The notes beneath the pieces were generated by a model, which ran no database searches, was not told where the DNA came from, and was given only the letters and a program-made list of their open reading frames with translations. The position numbers and the translations under genes were made by a program. A stretch of 64,000 bases of DNA, from positions 1 through 64,000 of the forward strand of contig NZ_VULQ01000001.1 in assembly GCF_009696575.1 (NCBI RefSeq). The letters run 5' to 3'. How positions within the stretch are numbered: the first letter of the stretch is position 1; each line of letters begins with the position of its first letter. Positions 45,062 through 54,672 of the stretch are shown piece by piece. The DNA is from Anaerococcus porci (lineage in GTDB: Bacteria > Bacillota > Clostridia > Tissierellales > Peptoniphilaceae).

Positions 45062-47239
45062 ATGGCAAAAGATTTTCAAAAAGAATTTATAAAATTTAAA
45101 GAGATTATTTTAAAAAACAATAAAAAGGCAGATATAAATTTAATTAAAAGAGCATATGATTTTGCCGAATATTATCATAGGGGCCAAAAAAGAAATTCAG
45201 GAGAAGATTATTTTATCCATCCAATAGCTGTTGCCACAACAATTTCAAATATGCAACTTGATGATCAAACTATTTGTGCAGGACTAATGCATGATGTATT
45301 AGAAGATACTACAGTAACTGAAGATGAAATGAAAGAAAAGTTTGGCGAAGAAATTACATTTTTAGTAGATGGAGTAACCAAGCTCAAAAATCTAAGCTAT
45401 AAAACTAAGGAAGAAACACAAGCAGAAAATATCAGAAAGATGGTTCTAGCTATGAGTAATGATATAAGGGTTATCCTTATAAAACTTGCTGATAGACTAC
45501 ATAATATGAGAACACTAGAATATAAGACTGAGAAAAAGCAAAAACAAACTGCAAGGGAAACTTTAGAAATTTATGTTCCACTGGCCCATAGGCTTGGTAT
45601 ATATACAATGAAATGGGAGCTTGAGGATTTATGTTTTAGATATCAAAATCCAGAAGAATATTATGAGCTTGCTCAAATGGTCCATACTAAAAGAAGAGAG
45701 AGAGAACAATATATTAATGAAATAATTCAGACATTAGATAAATCTTTAGATGAATCAAATATAAATTTTGAAATTTCAGGAAGACCCAAGGGACTTTATT
45801 CTATATATAAAAAGATGACTCGTAATAAAATAGAATTTAATGAAATATATGATTTAACTGCCGTAAGAGTCTTAGTAGATACTGTTGCTGAATGTTATGA
45901 AGTTTTAGGAAAAGTTCACTCTATTTGGCGTCCAATACCAAATAGGATTAAAGATTATATAGGACAACCTAAGCCAAATGGTTATAGGTCTTTGCATACA
46001 ACTGTTTTTGGTGAGGATTCGAAACCTTTTGAAGTTCAAATAAGAACTAGACAAATGCATTATGAATGTGAGTATGGTATAGCTGCACATTGGAAATATA
46101 AGGAAAATAAGTCTAAATCAACTGAATTTGATAAAAAGCTTACATTCATAAGGCAAATTATGGAATGGCAAAAAGAAGGTGGTAAAGATGTTGATAGTAA
46201 GGAGTTTTTAGATACATTAAAGGGAGATTTTTTTTCGAAAGAAATCTACATTTACTCTCCAAAAGGAGAAATTTATTCATTACCAGTCAACTCTTGTGCT
46301 ATTGATTTTGCTTATAGAATCCATACAGAAGTTGGAAATATGTGTGTGGGAGCCAAAGTTAATGGAAAAATTGTTCCTTTTTCGCATAAACTAAATACTG
46401 GAGATGTTGTTGAGATTTTAACTAGTAAGAATTCTCAAGGACCTTCTAGAGACTGGTTAAACATAGTCCAATCTAATCAAGCAAAAAGTAAGATAAAACA
46501 GTTTTTTAAAAGACATCGTAAAGAAGAAAATATTGAAATAGGTAAAGATAATTTATTTAGAGAGCTTAGAAAAAATAACGAAATTTACAAAAGAGATATC
46601 AAAGATTTTTGGCTTGAAGAAGTTGCGAATGATTTAGGCTTTCCAACTCCTGACGAAATGTATGCATCAATTGGCTTTGGTAGGACAAATACTGAACAAG
46701 TAATACAAAAACTTATTAAAAAGCATAAAGATGAAATACCTAAAACCGAGTCAAAAATAGATATTAAGAGGACTTCTTCAAAAAAATCTTTTTCAAATGA
46801 AGTTAGGGTTAGTGATTTAGATGAAGAAGTTGAGGTGAAGTTTGCTAAATGTTGCAATCCGGTTCCAGGAGATAAGATAGTTGGCTTTATAACAAAAGGA
46901 AATGGCATAAGTGTGCATGTAAGAACTTGTCCTAATATTACAAATATTAAGACTCCAGAGAGATTGATTGATGTATACTGGCAAAATAAAAAGGATGATG
47001 AATTTCCTGTTAAGATCCAAATAACTACTATTGATGGTACTGGAATAATTTTTGAAATTACAAAATTAATATCTACTGAAAATGTTAGTATAGAAGCTAT
47101 GAATGTAAGAAGTAATGAAAAACATGAAGGAATAATTGACCTAACAGTTTTAGTTCCAAACACTGATAAACTAAATGAATTGATTATGAAACTTAAAACA
47201 ATTAAAACAATAGAAAGTATTTATAGGTTGAAAAGTTAA
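45062..47239 (+). CDS. relA: Bifunctional (p)ppGpp synthetase/hydrolase (RSH)
   Basis: Stringent-response enzyme of 725 residues. The N-terminal HD hydrolase domain has YHRGQKRNSGEDYFIHP and AGLMHDVLEDT; the synthetase domain has GRPKGLYSIYKKM and YDLTAVRVLVD. TGS (YSPKGEIYSLPVNSCAIDFA), a helical/zinc-finger region with KCCNPVPGDKIVGF, and a C-terminal ACT domain follow. All key motifs of both activities are present, so it is likely bifunctional. Its TAA overlaps the dtd ATG. Confidence 0.96.
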   Translation: MAKDFQKEFIKFKEIILKNNKKADINLIKRAYDFAEYYHRGQKRNSGEDYFIHPIAVATTISNMQLDDQTICAGLMHDVLEDTTVTEDEMKEKFGEEITFLVDGVTKLKNLSYKTKEETQAENIRKMVLAMSNDIRVILIKLADRLHNMRTLEYKTEKKQKQTARETLEIYVPLAHRLGIYTMKWELEDLCFRYQNPEEYYELAQMVHTKRREREQYINEIIQTLDKSLDESNINFEISGRPKGLYSIYKKMTRNKIEFNEIYDLTAVRVLVDTVAECYEVLGKVHSIWRPIPNRIKDYIGQPKPNGYRSLHTTVFGEDSKPFEVQIRTRQMHYECEYGIAAHWKYKENKSKSTEFDKKLTFIRQIMEWQKEGGKDVDSKEFLDTLKGDFFSKEIYIYSPKGEIYSLPVNSCAIDFAYRIHTEVGNMCVGAKVNGKIVPFSHKLNTGDVVEILTSKNSQGPSRDWLNIVQSNQAKSKIKQFFKRHRKEENIEIGKDNLFRELRKNNEIYKRDIKDFWLEEVANDLGFPTPDEMYASIGFGRTNTEQVIQKLIKKHKDEIPKTESKIDIKRTSSKKSFSNEVRVSDLDEEVEVKFAKCCNPVPGDKIVGFITKGNGISVHVRTCPNITNIKTPERLIDVYWQNKKDDEFPVKIQITTIDGTGIIFEITKLISTENVSIEAMNVRSNEKHEGIIDLTVLVPNTDKLNELIMKLKTIKTIESIYRLKS

Positions 47240-47688
47240 TGAGAGCGATAGTACAGAAAGTAAAAAAAGCAAAAGTTGAAGTAGCGGGTGAACTTGTAGG
47301 AAAAATCAGCAAGGGTTTTTTAGTTTTTGTTGCGGTTACTGATAGAGATAATAAAGAAGACATAGACTATATAAAAAAGAAAATAGAAAAACTTAGGATT
47401 TTTGAAGATGAAGAAGGTAAGATGAATCTATCTGTTAAAGATGTAGGTGGTGATATTTTAATAGTTAGTCAATTTACATTATATGGAGATGTTCGTAAGG
47501 GTAATAGACCTTCTTTCATAAATTCGTCTAGTGCTGATAAGGCAAAAGAATATTATGAAATACTAATAGAAGAATTAAAAATAGACGGATTTAAGGTTGA
47601 AACTGGTAGATTTCAATCACATATGGAAGTATCATTGATAAATGATGGTCCCGTAACTATACAATTAGATAGTGAAAAAATATATTAG
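47239..47688 (+). CDS. dtd: D-aminoacyl-tRNA deacylase
   Basis: Removes D-amino acids (and mischarged Gly) from tRNA. 149 residues. MRAIVQKVKKAKVEV start, catalytic-pocket SQFTLYGDVRKGNRPSF, and the C-terminal INDGPVTI with the conserved Thr. It is coupled to the RSH gene by TAATG, a conserved pairing in Firmicutes. Confidence 0.96.
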   Translation: MRAIVQKVKKAKVEVAGELVGKISKGFLVFVAVTDRDNKEDIDYIKKKIEKLRIFEDEEGKMNLSVKDVGGDILIVSQFTLYGDVRKGNRPSFINSSSADKAKEYYEILIEELKIDGFKVETGRFQSHMEVSLINDGPVTIQLDSEKIY

Positions 47689-47701
47689 CGAAAGGTATTT
47701 T

Positions 47702-48307
47702 ATGTATATCAAAAAAATTGAAGATGGTCCAATGATGGCTAATTGCTATATTGTATATGATGAGTCGAAGAATGGTTTTTTAATAGATCCAGTATACCCT
47801 AAAGGTAAAATCGAAAAATTTATAGAAGTTAATAATATAAAAATAGACTTTATTTTATTAACCCATACTCATTTTGATCATTTATTAGGTCTTAAATATT
47901 TCAAAAATAAGTATAATGTTGATGTATATGCCAGTGAGGATAGTAAAGATATAGCTAAAGACCCTGATTATAATCTGTCAAGAGGATTTAGAGACCTAGA
48001 TATAGAAATAAATAGATTTCTTAAAGACGGAGAGATTTTTTCAAAGTATAATATTAGAGCAATAAAAACACCCGGTCATAGCTTGGATTCCATGTCTTAT
48101 AAATTAGGTAATAATATTTTCACTGGAGACACTCTTTTTAAACAATCAATAGGAAGAAGTGATTTTCCAGGTGGATCTTACAATAATCTTATTTCATCTA
48201 TTATTAATAAATTATTTATATATGATGACGATGTTATTATATATCCTGGTCATGGTGAAGAAAGTAAAATCGGATATGAAAAAAGAAATAATCCATTTTT
48301 AAATTAG
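47702..48307 (+). CDS. Metallo-beta-lactamase-fold hydrolase (glyoxalase II-like)
   Basis: About 201 residues. Metal-binding LTHTHFDHLLG (HxHxDH), later His in TPGHSLDS, Asp in FTGDTLF and the final YPGHGEES. The small YcbL/GloB-like class often follows dtd in Firmicutes. The start at 47702 follows GCGAAAGG; the frame open to 47672 overlaps dtd. The substrate is not known. Confidence 0.9.
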   Translation: MYIKKIEDGPMMANCYIVYDESKNGFLIDPVYPKGKIEKFIEVNNIKIDFILLTHTHFDHLLGLKYFKNKYNVDVYASEDSKDIAKDPDYNLSRGFRDLDIEINRFLKDGEIFSKYNIRAIKTPGHSLDSMSYKLGNNIFTGDTLFKQSIGRSDFPGGSYNNLISSIINKLFIYDDDVIIYPGHGEESKIGYEKRNNPFLN

Positions 48308-48315
48308 GAGGTAAT

Positions 48316-50073
48316 ATGGAATTTAAAAGAAGCCATATGTGTGGTCAATTAAGAATAGAAAATGTTGGAGAAAAAGTTGTTTTAATGGGTTGGGTAGCCA
48401 AAAAAAGAAATCTTGGCTCTTTAGTATTTATAGATCTTAGAGATAAGACAGGTATTACACAAATAGTTACTAGAGATGAAGATAAGTATAATTACCAAAT
48501 TCTAAAAGATGTTTCACAAGAATATGTCCTTGAAGTTAAGGGTAAAGTTCGTGAAAGAGAATCTAAAAATCCAGATATTCCAACAGGAAATATAGAAATT
48601 GTAGCAGAAAAAATAAACATATTAGATAAGGCTAAAACACCTCCAATTTATATTAAAGATGATGATGATGTTTCAGAGAATCTTAAATTAAAATATAGAT
48701 ATCTTGATATGAGAAAGCCTTCAGTACAAAGAAATCTTAAGCTAAGATCTGATATTGTAAGAAGTATGAGGGAATATATGTATGATATGGGATTTACAGA
48801 AGTAGAAACTCCATTTTTAACTAAACCTACTCCAGAAGGTGCAAGAGATTATTTAGTACCATCAAGAGTTAATCAAGGTAAATTTTATGCACTGCCTCAA
48901 TCTCCACAATTAATGAAACAATTGCTCATGATTGGTTCTTTAGATAAATATTTCCAAATAGTTAAATGTTTTAGAGATGAAGATTTAAGAGCAAATAGGC
49001 AACCAGAGTTTACACAATTAGATTTAGAGATGAGTTTTGCATCACAAGATGATGTAATAAGTGTAAATGAAGGCTTGCTCAAAAAACTATTTGATCAATT
49101 TACTGATTATAACTTACAGCTACCTATTCCTAGAATGGATTATAGTGAAGCGATGAACTCTTATGGCTCAGATAAACCTGATTTAAGATATGGTTATAAA
49201 ATTAATGATATTTCAGAAGTATTTAAAGATAGCGATTTTAATGTATTTAAAGATAATATAAAAGAAGGATATTCAGTTAGAGCTATCAATTTTACATCTT
49301 TATCTGATTCTTATTCTAGAAAACAACTAGATAAACTAACAGACTTTGTAAAAGACTATGGTCTAAAAGGATTAAGTTATATTAAATTTAATAGTGACGA
49401 TAATATTAATTCATCTATAAAGAAATTTTTAACGAATGATATAGTTAAAAAGCTGAAGGAGAAATTAGATATAAAAGATGGAGATTTAATTTTAATAGCT
49501 GCAGATAAAGACAAAAACGTACTTGAAGGTCTCGGTGCTTTAAGAAGAAAAGTTGCAAAGGATAATAATTTATACGAAAAAGAGTATGCATTTTGTTGGG
49601 TAGTAAACTTTCCTATGTTTGAATATAGTGAAGAGGAAGATAGGTATGTTTCTCAACATCATCCTTTTACAATGCCTAATGAAGAAGATATAGATTTATT
49701 ATTAACAGAACCTGAAAGAGTAAGAACCCAAGCTTATGATATAGTAATTAATGGAGATGAAATGGGTGGAGGTTCTGTTAGAATCAATAATCAAGAATTA
49801 CAAGAAAAAGTATTTAAGGCTTTAAAGTTGTCAGATGAAGACATTAAAGAAAAATTTGGATTTTTTATAGAAGCTCTACAATATGGCACACCTCCACATG
49901 CAGGACTTGCTTATGGGCTTGATAGAATGGTTATGTTATTTGCAAAAACAGATAATATTAAAGATATAATAGCATTTCCAAAAACTCAGTCTGCTACATG
50001 TCCTTTAACACATGCTCCAAGTATTGTAGATGATAAAAGCTTAAATGAATTAAATATAGAAATAAAAAAATGA
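48316..50073 (+). CDS. aspS: Aspartyl-tRNA synthetase (bacterial type)
   Basis: Class II synthetase of 585 residues. N-terminal OB anticodon-binding domain (about 15-105), then motif 2 FRDEDLRANRQPEFTQLDLE, the bacterial GAD insertion (about 285-400), and motif 3 GLAYGLDRMVMLF. GGAGG lies just before the ATG. In many Firmicutes hisS sits directly upstream; here it does not. Whether it is discriminating (Asp only) or non-discriminating cannot be decided by eye. Confidence 0.97.
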   Translation: MEFKRSHMCGQLRIENVGEKVVLMGWVAKKRNLGSLVFIDLRDKTGITQIVTRDEDKYNYQILKDVSQEYVLEVKGKVRERESKNPDIPTGNIEIVAEKINILDKAKTPPIYIKDDDDVSENLKLKYRYLDMRKPSVQRNLKLRSDIVRSMREYMYDMGFTEVETPFLTKPTPEGARDYLVPSRVNQGKFYALPQSPQLMKQLLMIGSLDKYFQIVKCFRDEDLRANRQPEFTQLDLEMSFASQDDVISVNEGLLKKLFDQFTDYNLQLPIPRMDYSEAMNSYGSDKPDLRYGYKINDISEVFKDSDFNVFKDNIKEGYSVRAINFTSLSDSYSRKQLDKLTDFVKDYGLKGLSYIKFNSDDNINSSIKKFLTNDIVKKLKEKLDIKDGDLILIAADKDKNVLEGLGALRRKVAKDNNLYEKEYAFCWVVNFPMFEYSEEEDRYVSQHHPFTMPNEEDIDLLLTEPERVRTQAYDIVINGDEMGGGSVRINNQELQEKVFKALKLSDEDIKEKFGFFIEALQYGTPPHAGLAYGLDRMVMLFAKTDNIKDIIAFPKTQSATCPLTHAPSIVDDKSLNELNIEIKK

Positions 50074-50083
50074 AAGAGGTTAT

Positions 50084-50497
50084 ATGGAAATTATTAGTAA
50101 AAAAGGAATAGTTGTTGAAAATAATAATGGTAATGTTAAAGTTATGATTCAAAGAGATTCAGGATGTGGATCATGCTCGACATGTGGAGGTTGTGAAGTT
50201 AAACCTTCATACTACACAACTTTTACTAATGATGACCTAAATCCTGGAGATTTTGTATTTCTTGATAGTGATGTAAAAACTGTAAACAAAGTAAGTTATT
50301 TAACTTACTTGTTTCCAGTTTCAATGATGACTATAGGAGCTATTTTAGCCAATACTGTATTTTCTAATAAAGGATTTGATGAAAATCTACTAACATTGTT
50401 ATTTATAGTTGGATTCTTACTAATTTCATTAATTATTTTAAGAGTTTATGATAAAAGATACAAGAATAAGAATTTAATTAAAATTAGAAAAATATAA
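50084..50497 (+). CDS. SoxR-reducing/RseC-family membrane protein
   Basis: 137 residues. An N-terminal cytoplasmic region carries a Cys cluster, SGCGSCSTCGGCEV (about 24-37), fit for an iron-sulfur or redox centre. Two membrane helices follow (about 70-88 and 101-120) with a basic tail. This is the RseC/MucC-like family, related to RsxC-system and sigma-E regulators; in Firmicutes it is often near Rnf complexes, but no rnf genes are seen here. AGAGG precedes the ATG. Confidence 0.82.
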   Translation: MEIISKKGIVVENNNGNVKVMIQRDSGCGSCSTCGGCEVKPSYYTTFTNDDLNPGDFVFLDSDVKTVNKVSYLTYLFPVSMMTIGAILANTVFSNKGFDENLLTLLFIVGFLLISLIILRVYDKRYKNKNLIKIRKI

Positions 50498-50519
50498 TTA
50501 GATATAAAATGGAGATAAT

Positions 50520-51836
50520 ATGAATGCACCAATAGTAACCTTAGTGGGTAGAACAAATGTTGGTAAATCTACCCTTTTTAATAAATTAGTTGGAAAAAGG
50601 AAGGCCATTACTGAAGATGTAAACGGAGTAACAAGAGATAGGGTCTACGATAAAGTAGAATGGACTGGTCATGAATTTATACTTGCAGATACAGGTGGGC
50701 TTGATATATCAAATAAAGATATTATGAATCAAGAAGTTAAATCACAAGTTGAAAAAGCTCTGTTCGAATCAGATTTGATTCTTTTTGTTGTTGATGGAAG
50801 AGAAGGAATTAATCCTCATGATTCAGATATAGCAAATGAAATTAGAAAATATAATAAAAAGGTAATAATTGTTGCGAATAAAATAGATCGCGGTAAAATT
50901 CCAGATCACTTATATGATTTTTATAAATTTGGATTTGATGATCTTATAGCTATTTCTGCAGAAGGTTCTAAAAACTTAGGGGATCTTTTAGATAAGATAA
51001 TTTCTTTTATAGATTTTTCAAAGTTTGATACAGATCTTGACGCAACAAGAATTGCTATTATAGGTAAACCTAATGCTGGTAAATCATCTTTAGTAAACTA
51101 TTTGCTTAATGAAGACAGGATGATTGTAACAAATATTGCAGGAACTACTAGGGATGCTATTGATTCATATTGGCAATATAATAATAAAAATTATGTCCTT
51201 ATAGATACCGCAGGTCTTAGAAGGAAAAATAAGGTAATCGATAATATAGAGTATTATGCTAACCAAAGAACATTTGATGCTGTTGATAGTTCTGAAATTT
51301 GTTTATTTTTGATAGATGCTACAGTAGGTGTTACAGAACAAGATGCTAAAATAGCGGGATATGCTCACAATAGGAATAAGGCAATTATTATAGCTGTAAA
51401 TAAATGGGATATAGTTAAAAAAGATACTAACACCATGAAAAATATGGAAATGGATATAAGAAATAAATTATCTTTTGCTTTATATGCACCTATAATATTT
51501 ATATCGGTATTAAAGGGACAAAGGATCACTGATCTTTTAAATTTGATTGAAATTGTTGACAATAACTATCATACAAGAATAAAAACAGGAATACTTAATA
51601 CAATATTACAAGATGCAATTATGATGAATCCTACACCACAAGATAAGGGAAAAAGGTTGAAAATATTTTACATCTCTCAAGTTCAAACGGCACCACCAAA
51701 ATTCTTACTTTATGTTAACGATAGGCAACTTATGCATTTTTCTTACCTTAGGTATATGGAAAATCAAATTAGACAAAATTATAGCCTAAAAGGAGTTTCA
51801 TTTATATTTGATGTAAGAGAAAGGAAAGAAAAATGA
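50520..51836 (+). CDS. der: GTPase Der (EngA), ribosome biogenesis
   Basis: 438 residues with two tandem GTPase domains and a C-terminal KH-like domain. First domain: GRTNVGKSTLFNKLVG, DTGGLD, NKID. Second domain: GKPNAGKSSLVNYLL, DTAGLRRKNK, NKWD. Acts in 50S assembly. It overlaps plsY by four bases. Confidence 0.97.
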   Translation: MNAPIVTLVGRTNVGKSTLFNKLVGKRKAITEDVNGVTRDRVYDKVEWTGHEFILADTGGLDISNKDIMNQEVKSQVEKALFESDLILFVVDGREGINPHDSDIANEIRKYNKKVIIVANKIDRGKIPDHLYDFYKFGFDDLIAISAEGSKNLGDLLDKIISFIDFSKFDTDLDATRIAIIGKPNAGKSSLVNYLLNEDRMIVTNIAGTTRDAIDSYWQYNNKNYVLIDTAGLRRKNKVIDNIEYYANQRTFDAVDSSEICLFLIDATVGVTEQDAKIAGYAHNRNKAIIIAVNKWDIVKKDTNTMKNMEMDIRNKLSFALYAPIIFISVLKGQRITDLLNLIEIVDNNYHTRIKTGILNTILQDAIMMNPTPQDKGKRLKIFYISQVQTAPPKFLLYVNDRQLMHFSYLRYMENQIRQNYSLKGVSFIFDVRERKEK

Positions 51837-52411
51837 TATATATATTGATAGCTATAATTTCATATCTTATAGGCTCTATTCCTTTTTCATATATAATTGG
51901 AAAAATATTTTTTAAAAAAGATATAAGAAGCTTAGGTAGTGGAAATCCTGGAACAACAAATGTATTTAGAAATTTTGGTCCTTTGGCTGGATGCTTTACC
52001 TTATTTTTAGATATAGCAAAGGGATTGGTTGCTGTGTACATTCCTTTGTTCTTTTATGGGAATAGTTTTGCTTTACTTGCTCTAGTATTTGTTATAATTG
52101 GTCATATTTTTTCAATATTTTTAAAATTTAAGGGTGGAAAAGGTGTTGCAACATCTGCAGGAGCTTTGTTTGCTTATGATTTAAGAGTATTTTTTATACT
52201 TTTATTTGCTTTTGTAGTAGTTTTTCTTATAACAAGAACAGTATCAAAAGCATCTCTTACAGCTGCATTTTTGGCACCTTTTATAGCTTATTATTTCTAT
52301 TCTATGCACGCTTTTACTATAGTTATATTTATAGTCGCAGTATTTGTAATAGTAGAACATAGGAGTAATATAATAAGAATTAAAAATAATGAAGAAAAGA
52401 AAATGTTTTGA
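51833..52411 (+). CDS. plsY: Acyl-phosphate glycerol-3-phosphate acyltransferase PlsY
   Basis: Integral membrane enzyme of phospholipid synthesis, 192 residues with five hydrophobic segments. Conserved motifs: SYLIGSIPFSYIIGK, GSGNPGTTNVFRNFG and KFKGGKGVATSAG. The ATGA overlap with der gives coupling. gpsA, the next gene, supplies glycerol-3-phosphate for the same reaction. Confidence 0.95.
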   Translation: MIYILIAIISYLIGSIPFSYIIGKIFFKKDIRSLGSGNPGTTNVFRNFGPLAGCFTLFLDIAKGLVAVYIPLFFYGNSFALLALVFVIIGHIFSIFLKFKGGKGVATSAGALFAYDLRVFFILLFAFVVVFLITRTVSKASLTAAFLAPFIAYYFYSMHAFTIVIFIVAVFVIVEHRSNIIRIKNNEEKKMF

Positions 52412-52419
52412 GGAAAAAT

Positions 52420-53400
52420 ATGGAAATTTCAATAATAGGAGCAGGATCATGGGCTAGTGCCATAGCTTGTGTTTTAGCTGAAAATAACAAAGTTTTAATG
52501 TATGCTAGAAATGAAAAAGATGTTAACAATATAAACAATAAGCATATTAATAAAAAATATTTTCCTAATAAACTATTAAACAAAAATATTAGGGCAACTG
52601 ATAATATTGAAGATCTTTTTAGAAATAAAATTTTAATTAATGCTATTCCAACTCAAGCAATCAGAGAGGTTTTAGAAGGGGTTAAAGAAAAGCTAAGCAA
52701 TAAAATATTAATAAATCTTTCTAAAGGGATAGAGATTAAAACATATAAGAGAATTTCTGAAATTATTGAAGAATTAAATAGCAAGTGTCAGTATGCGGTA
52801 TTAAGTGGACCATCTCATGCAGAAGAGGTTATTGATAAAATGCCAACAGCTTTGGTTTGTGCATCAAAAAATCAAAAAATCGCTTTAAATGTACAAGATT
52901 TATTTACCTGTGATTATTTAAGAGTATATACTTCGGATGATGTGATAGGAGTAGAAATTGGTGGAGCTATTAAGAATGTTTTAGCCTTTGGAATAGGTAT
53001 GGCAACAGGATTAAAATTTGGCGATAATACAAAGGCTGCTATAATGACTAGAGGAATTTTTGAGATGAATAAATTCGCTATAAGTCATGGAGCTTCTAGT
53101 AAGACTATTAATGGATTATGTGGTATTGGTGATTTAATTGTAACTGCTACAAGTAATCATTCAAGAAATAATAGGTGTGGAATTTTAGTCGGAAAAGGCT
53201 ATAGCTTAGATGAAGCGATGAATGAAGTAAAGACGGTTGTAGAAGGAATACCTACTACCAGGGCACTTTATGAACTATCAAACAAGGAAGGTTTGGATCT
53301 ACCAATAACTACTGAGATTTATAGAGTTTTGTACGAAGGTCAAGATCCTAGCATATCAGTAAAAAATCTGATGAATAGGGATAAAAAAAGTGAATATTAG
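52420..53400 (+). CDS. gpsA: Glycerol-3-phosphate dehydrogenase [NAD(P)+]
   Basis: Reduces dihydroxyacetone phosphate to sn-glycerol-3-P for lipid synthesis. About 326 residues. N-terminal Rossmann motif ISIIGAGSWASAIACVLAEN (one Gly of the usual GxGxxG is Ser-Trp-Ala type), LSKGIEI, VLSGPSHAEEV, catalytic Lys in EIGGAIKNVLA and GLCGIGDLIVTATS. Start at 52420 follows GAGGA. It follows plsY by eight bases. Confidence 0.95.
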   Translation: MEISIIGAGSWASAIACVLAENNKVLMYARNEKDVNNINNKHINKKYFPNKLLNKNIRATDNIEDLFRNKILINAIPTQAIREVLEGVKEKLSNKILINLSKGIEIKTYKRISEIIEELNSKCQYAVLSGPSHAEEVIDKMPTALVCASKNQKIALNVQDLFTCDYLRVYTSDDVIGVEIGGAIKNVLAFGIGMATGLKFGDNTKAAIMTRGIFEMNKFAISHGASSKTINGLCGIGDLIVTATSNHSRNNRCGILVGKGYSLDEAMNEVKTVVEGIPTTRALYELSNKEGLDLPITTEIYRVLYEGQDPSISVKNLMNRDKKSEY

Positions 53401-53408
53401 GTGGTATT

Positions 53409-54080
53409 ATGACAATTAAGGATAATATAAAATCAATAGAAAATGATTTGAAAAATTACGATGCTATGCTTTTAGCAGTTAGTAAAACTCATGGCATAGA
53501 GAAAATCAAAGAAGCTTATGACTGTGGTCTAAGAGATTTTGGTGAAAATAAAGTCCAAGAGCTTATTGGAAAAATAGAGCTTTTAAATAAGGATATAAAT
53601 TGGCATTTAATCGGTCACCTACAATCAAATAAAGTAAATAAAATCGTAGGTAAGGTTAAATTAATTCACTCAATAGATTCACTAAAAATTTTAGATAAGG
53701 TTAATTCTAGAGCAAAAAATCTTGGCATAGTCCAAGATTGCCTTATACAAGTAAATGTTTCAAGAGAAGCGACAAAGTTTGGTATTTATATAGAAGAAAT
53801 TGAAAACTTTATAAATGAGGCTAAAAATTTAGATTTTATTCATATAAAAGGTTTAATGACAATTGCTCCAGATACAGAAAATAAAGAGCTAATTAGAAGC
53901 TGTTTTAGACAGCTTAAAAAAACATTCGATAAATTATCCAATTTAAGTTATAATAATATTGATATGATATATCTTTCAATGGGAATGACTAACGATTATA
54001 AGATAGCCCTTGAAGAAGGTTCAAATATCGTAAGAATAGGGTCAAAAATTTTTGGTAAAAGGATGTACAATAATGTTTGA
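53409..54080 (+). CDS. PLP homeostasis protein (YggS/PLPBP family)
   Basis: 223 residues, single-domain alanine-racemase-like barrel. The PLP Lys is in LLAVSKTHGIEKIKEAY, followed by DFGENKVQEL, WHLIGHLQSNK and the C-terminal LSMGMTNDYKIALEEGSNIVRIGS. Binds PLP and maintains its supply. In Firmicutes this gene normally precedes sepF, as here; the genes overlap by eight bases. Confidence 0.95.
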   Translation: MTIKDNIKSIENDLKNYDAMLLAVSKTHGIEKIKEAYDCGLRDFGENKVQELIGKIELLNKDINWHLIGHLQSNKVNKIVGKVKLIHSIDSLKILDKVNSRAKNLGIVQDCLIQVNVSREATKFGIYIEEIENFINEAKNLDFIHIKGLMTIAPDTENKELIRSCFRQLKKTFDKLSNLSYNNIDMIYLSMGMTNDYKIALEEGSNIVRIGSKIFGKRMYNNV

Positions 54081-54642
54081 AAAATTTAAGGATTTTATAG
54101 GTATTAATGAAGAATACGATGACTATGAAGATGATAATGAAATGAGAGAAGAAGAAAAAAAAGAAGAAAATATAGATAATACTTATACACCTAGTTCTAC
54201 ATATGACTATAAGACAAGTACTAATCTAAGTGATACTAGTAGTGTATATTCTTCTTATTCAAATAATTACTCTTCAAATAATCAACAAAGAAAAACTAGG
54301 GGAGGAGATAACATACTTAGTATGAACGATTCTAATAAAAACTTTAGTCAAAGTTCATCTTCTAGGTTTAGAATTTCAATTCAAGAACCAATTTCTTATG
54401 ATGAAGATGGTCCTAAAATAGTTGATGATATACTAGATAAAAAAGTAGTAGTACTTAACTTAGAAATGCTAGAAGTTGATAAAAAAAGACAAATATTAGA
54501 CTTTGTATCTGGGGCTGTATATGCACTAGATGGTAAAGTAGAAAAAGTATCAAAAGGTATATTTGTAATATGTCCTAAGGGGATTGATATAGATAATTAT
54601 GTTGAAGATCAAATTTCTACAGGAAATTATAATCAATTATAG
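54073..54642 (+). CDS. sepF: Cell division protein SepF
   Basis: FtsZ-membrane linker, about 189 residues. The N-terminal MFEKFKDFIGINEE can form the amphipathic membrane-binding helix. A Ser/Asn/Asp-rich linker follows (about 20-115). The C-terminal SepF domain has DDILDKKVVVLNLEMLEVD and RQILDFVSGAVYALDGKVEK. The start at 54073 overlaps the PLPBP gene; the open frame to 54052 has no better start. A weak terminator follows. Confidence 0.94.
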   Translation: MFEKFKDFIGINEEYDDYEDDNEMREEEKKEENIDNTYTPSSTYDYKTSTNLSDTSSVYSSYSNNYSSNNQQRKTRGGDNILSMNDSNKNFSQSSSSRFRISIQEPISYDEDGPKIVDDILDKKVVVLNLEMLEVDKKRQILDFVSGAVYALDGKVEKVSKGIFVICPKGIDIDNYVEDQISTGNYNQL

Positions 54643-54670
54643 ATCGGCTAAAGTCGGTCTTTAATTTTTA
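54641..54670 (+). terminator. Terminator-like hairpin after sepF
   Basis: AGATCGGC (54641-54648) and GTCGGTCT (54653-54660) pair over eight positions including two G-U pairs, loop TAAA, then TTAATTTTTA. The stem begins in the sepF stop. The next gene starts only 13 bases later, so partial read-through is likely. Confidence 0.6.
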
Positions 54671-54672
54671 TT

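Noticed and set aside
46585-47163. 192-codon open frame on the minus strand opposite the RSH gene
   Set aside because: It lies fully antisense to the TGS/ACT region of a clear RSH gene, has no ribosome site and a Ser/Ile-rich composition typical of shadow frames.
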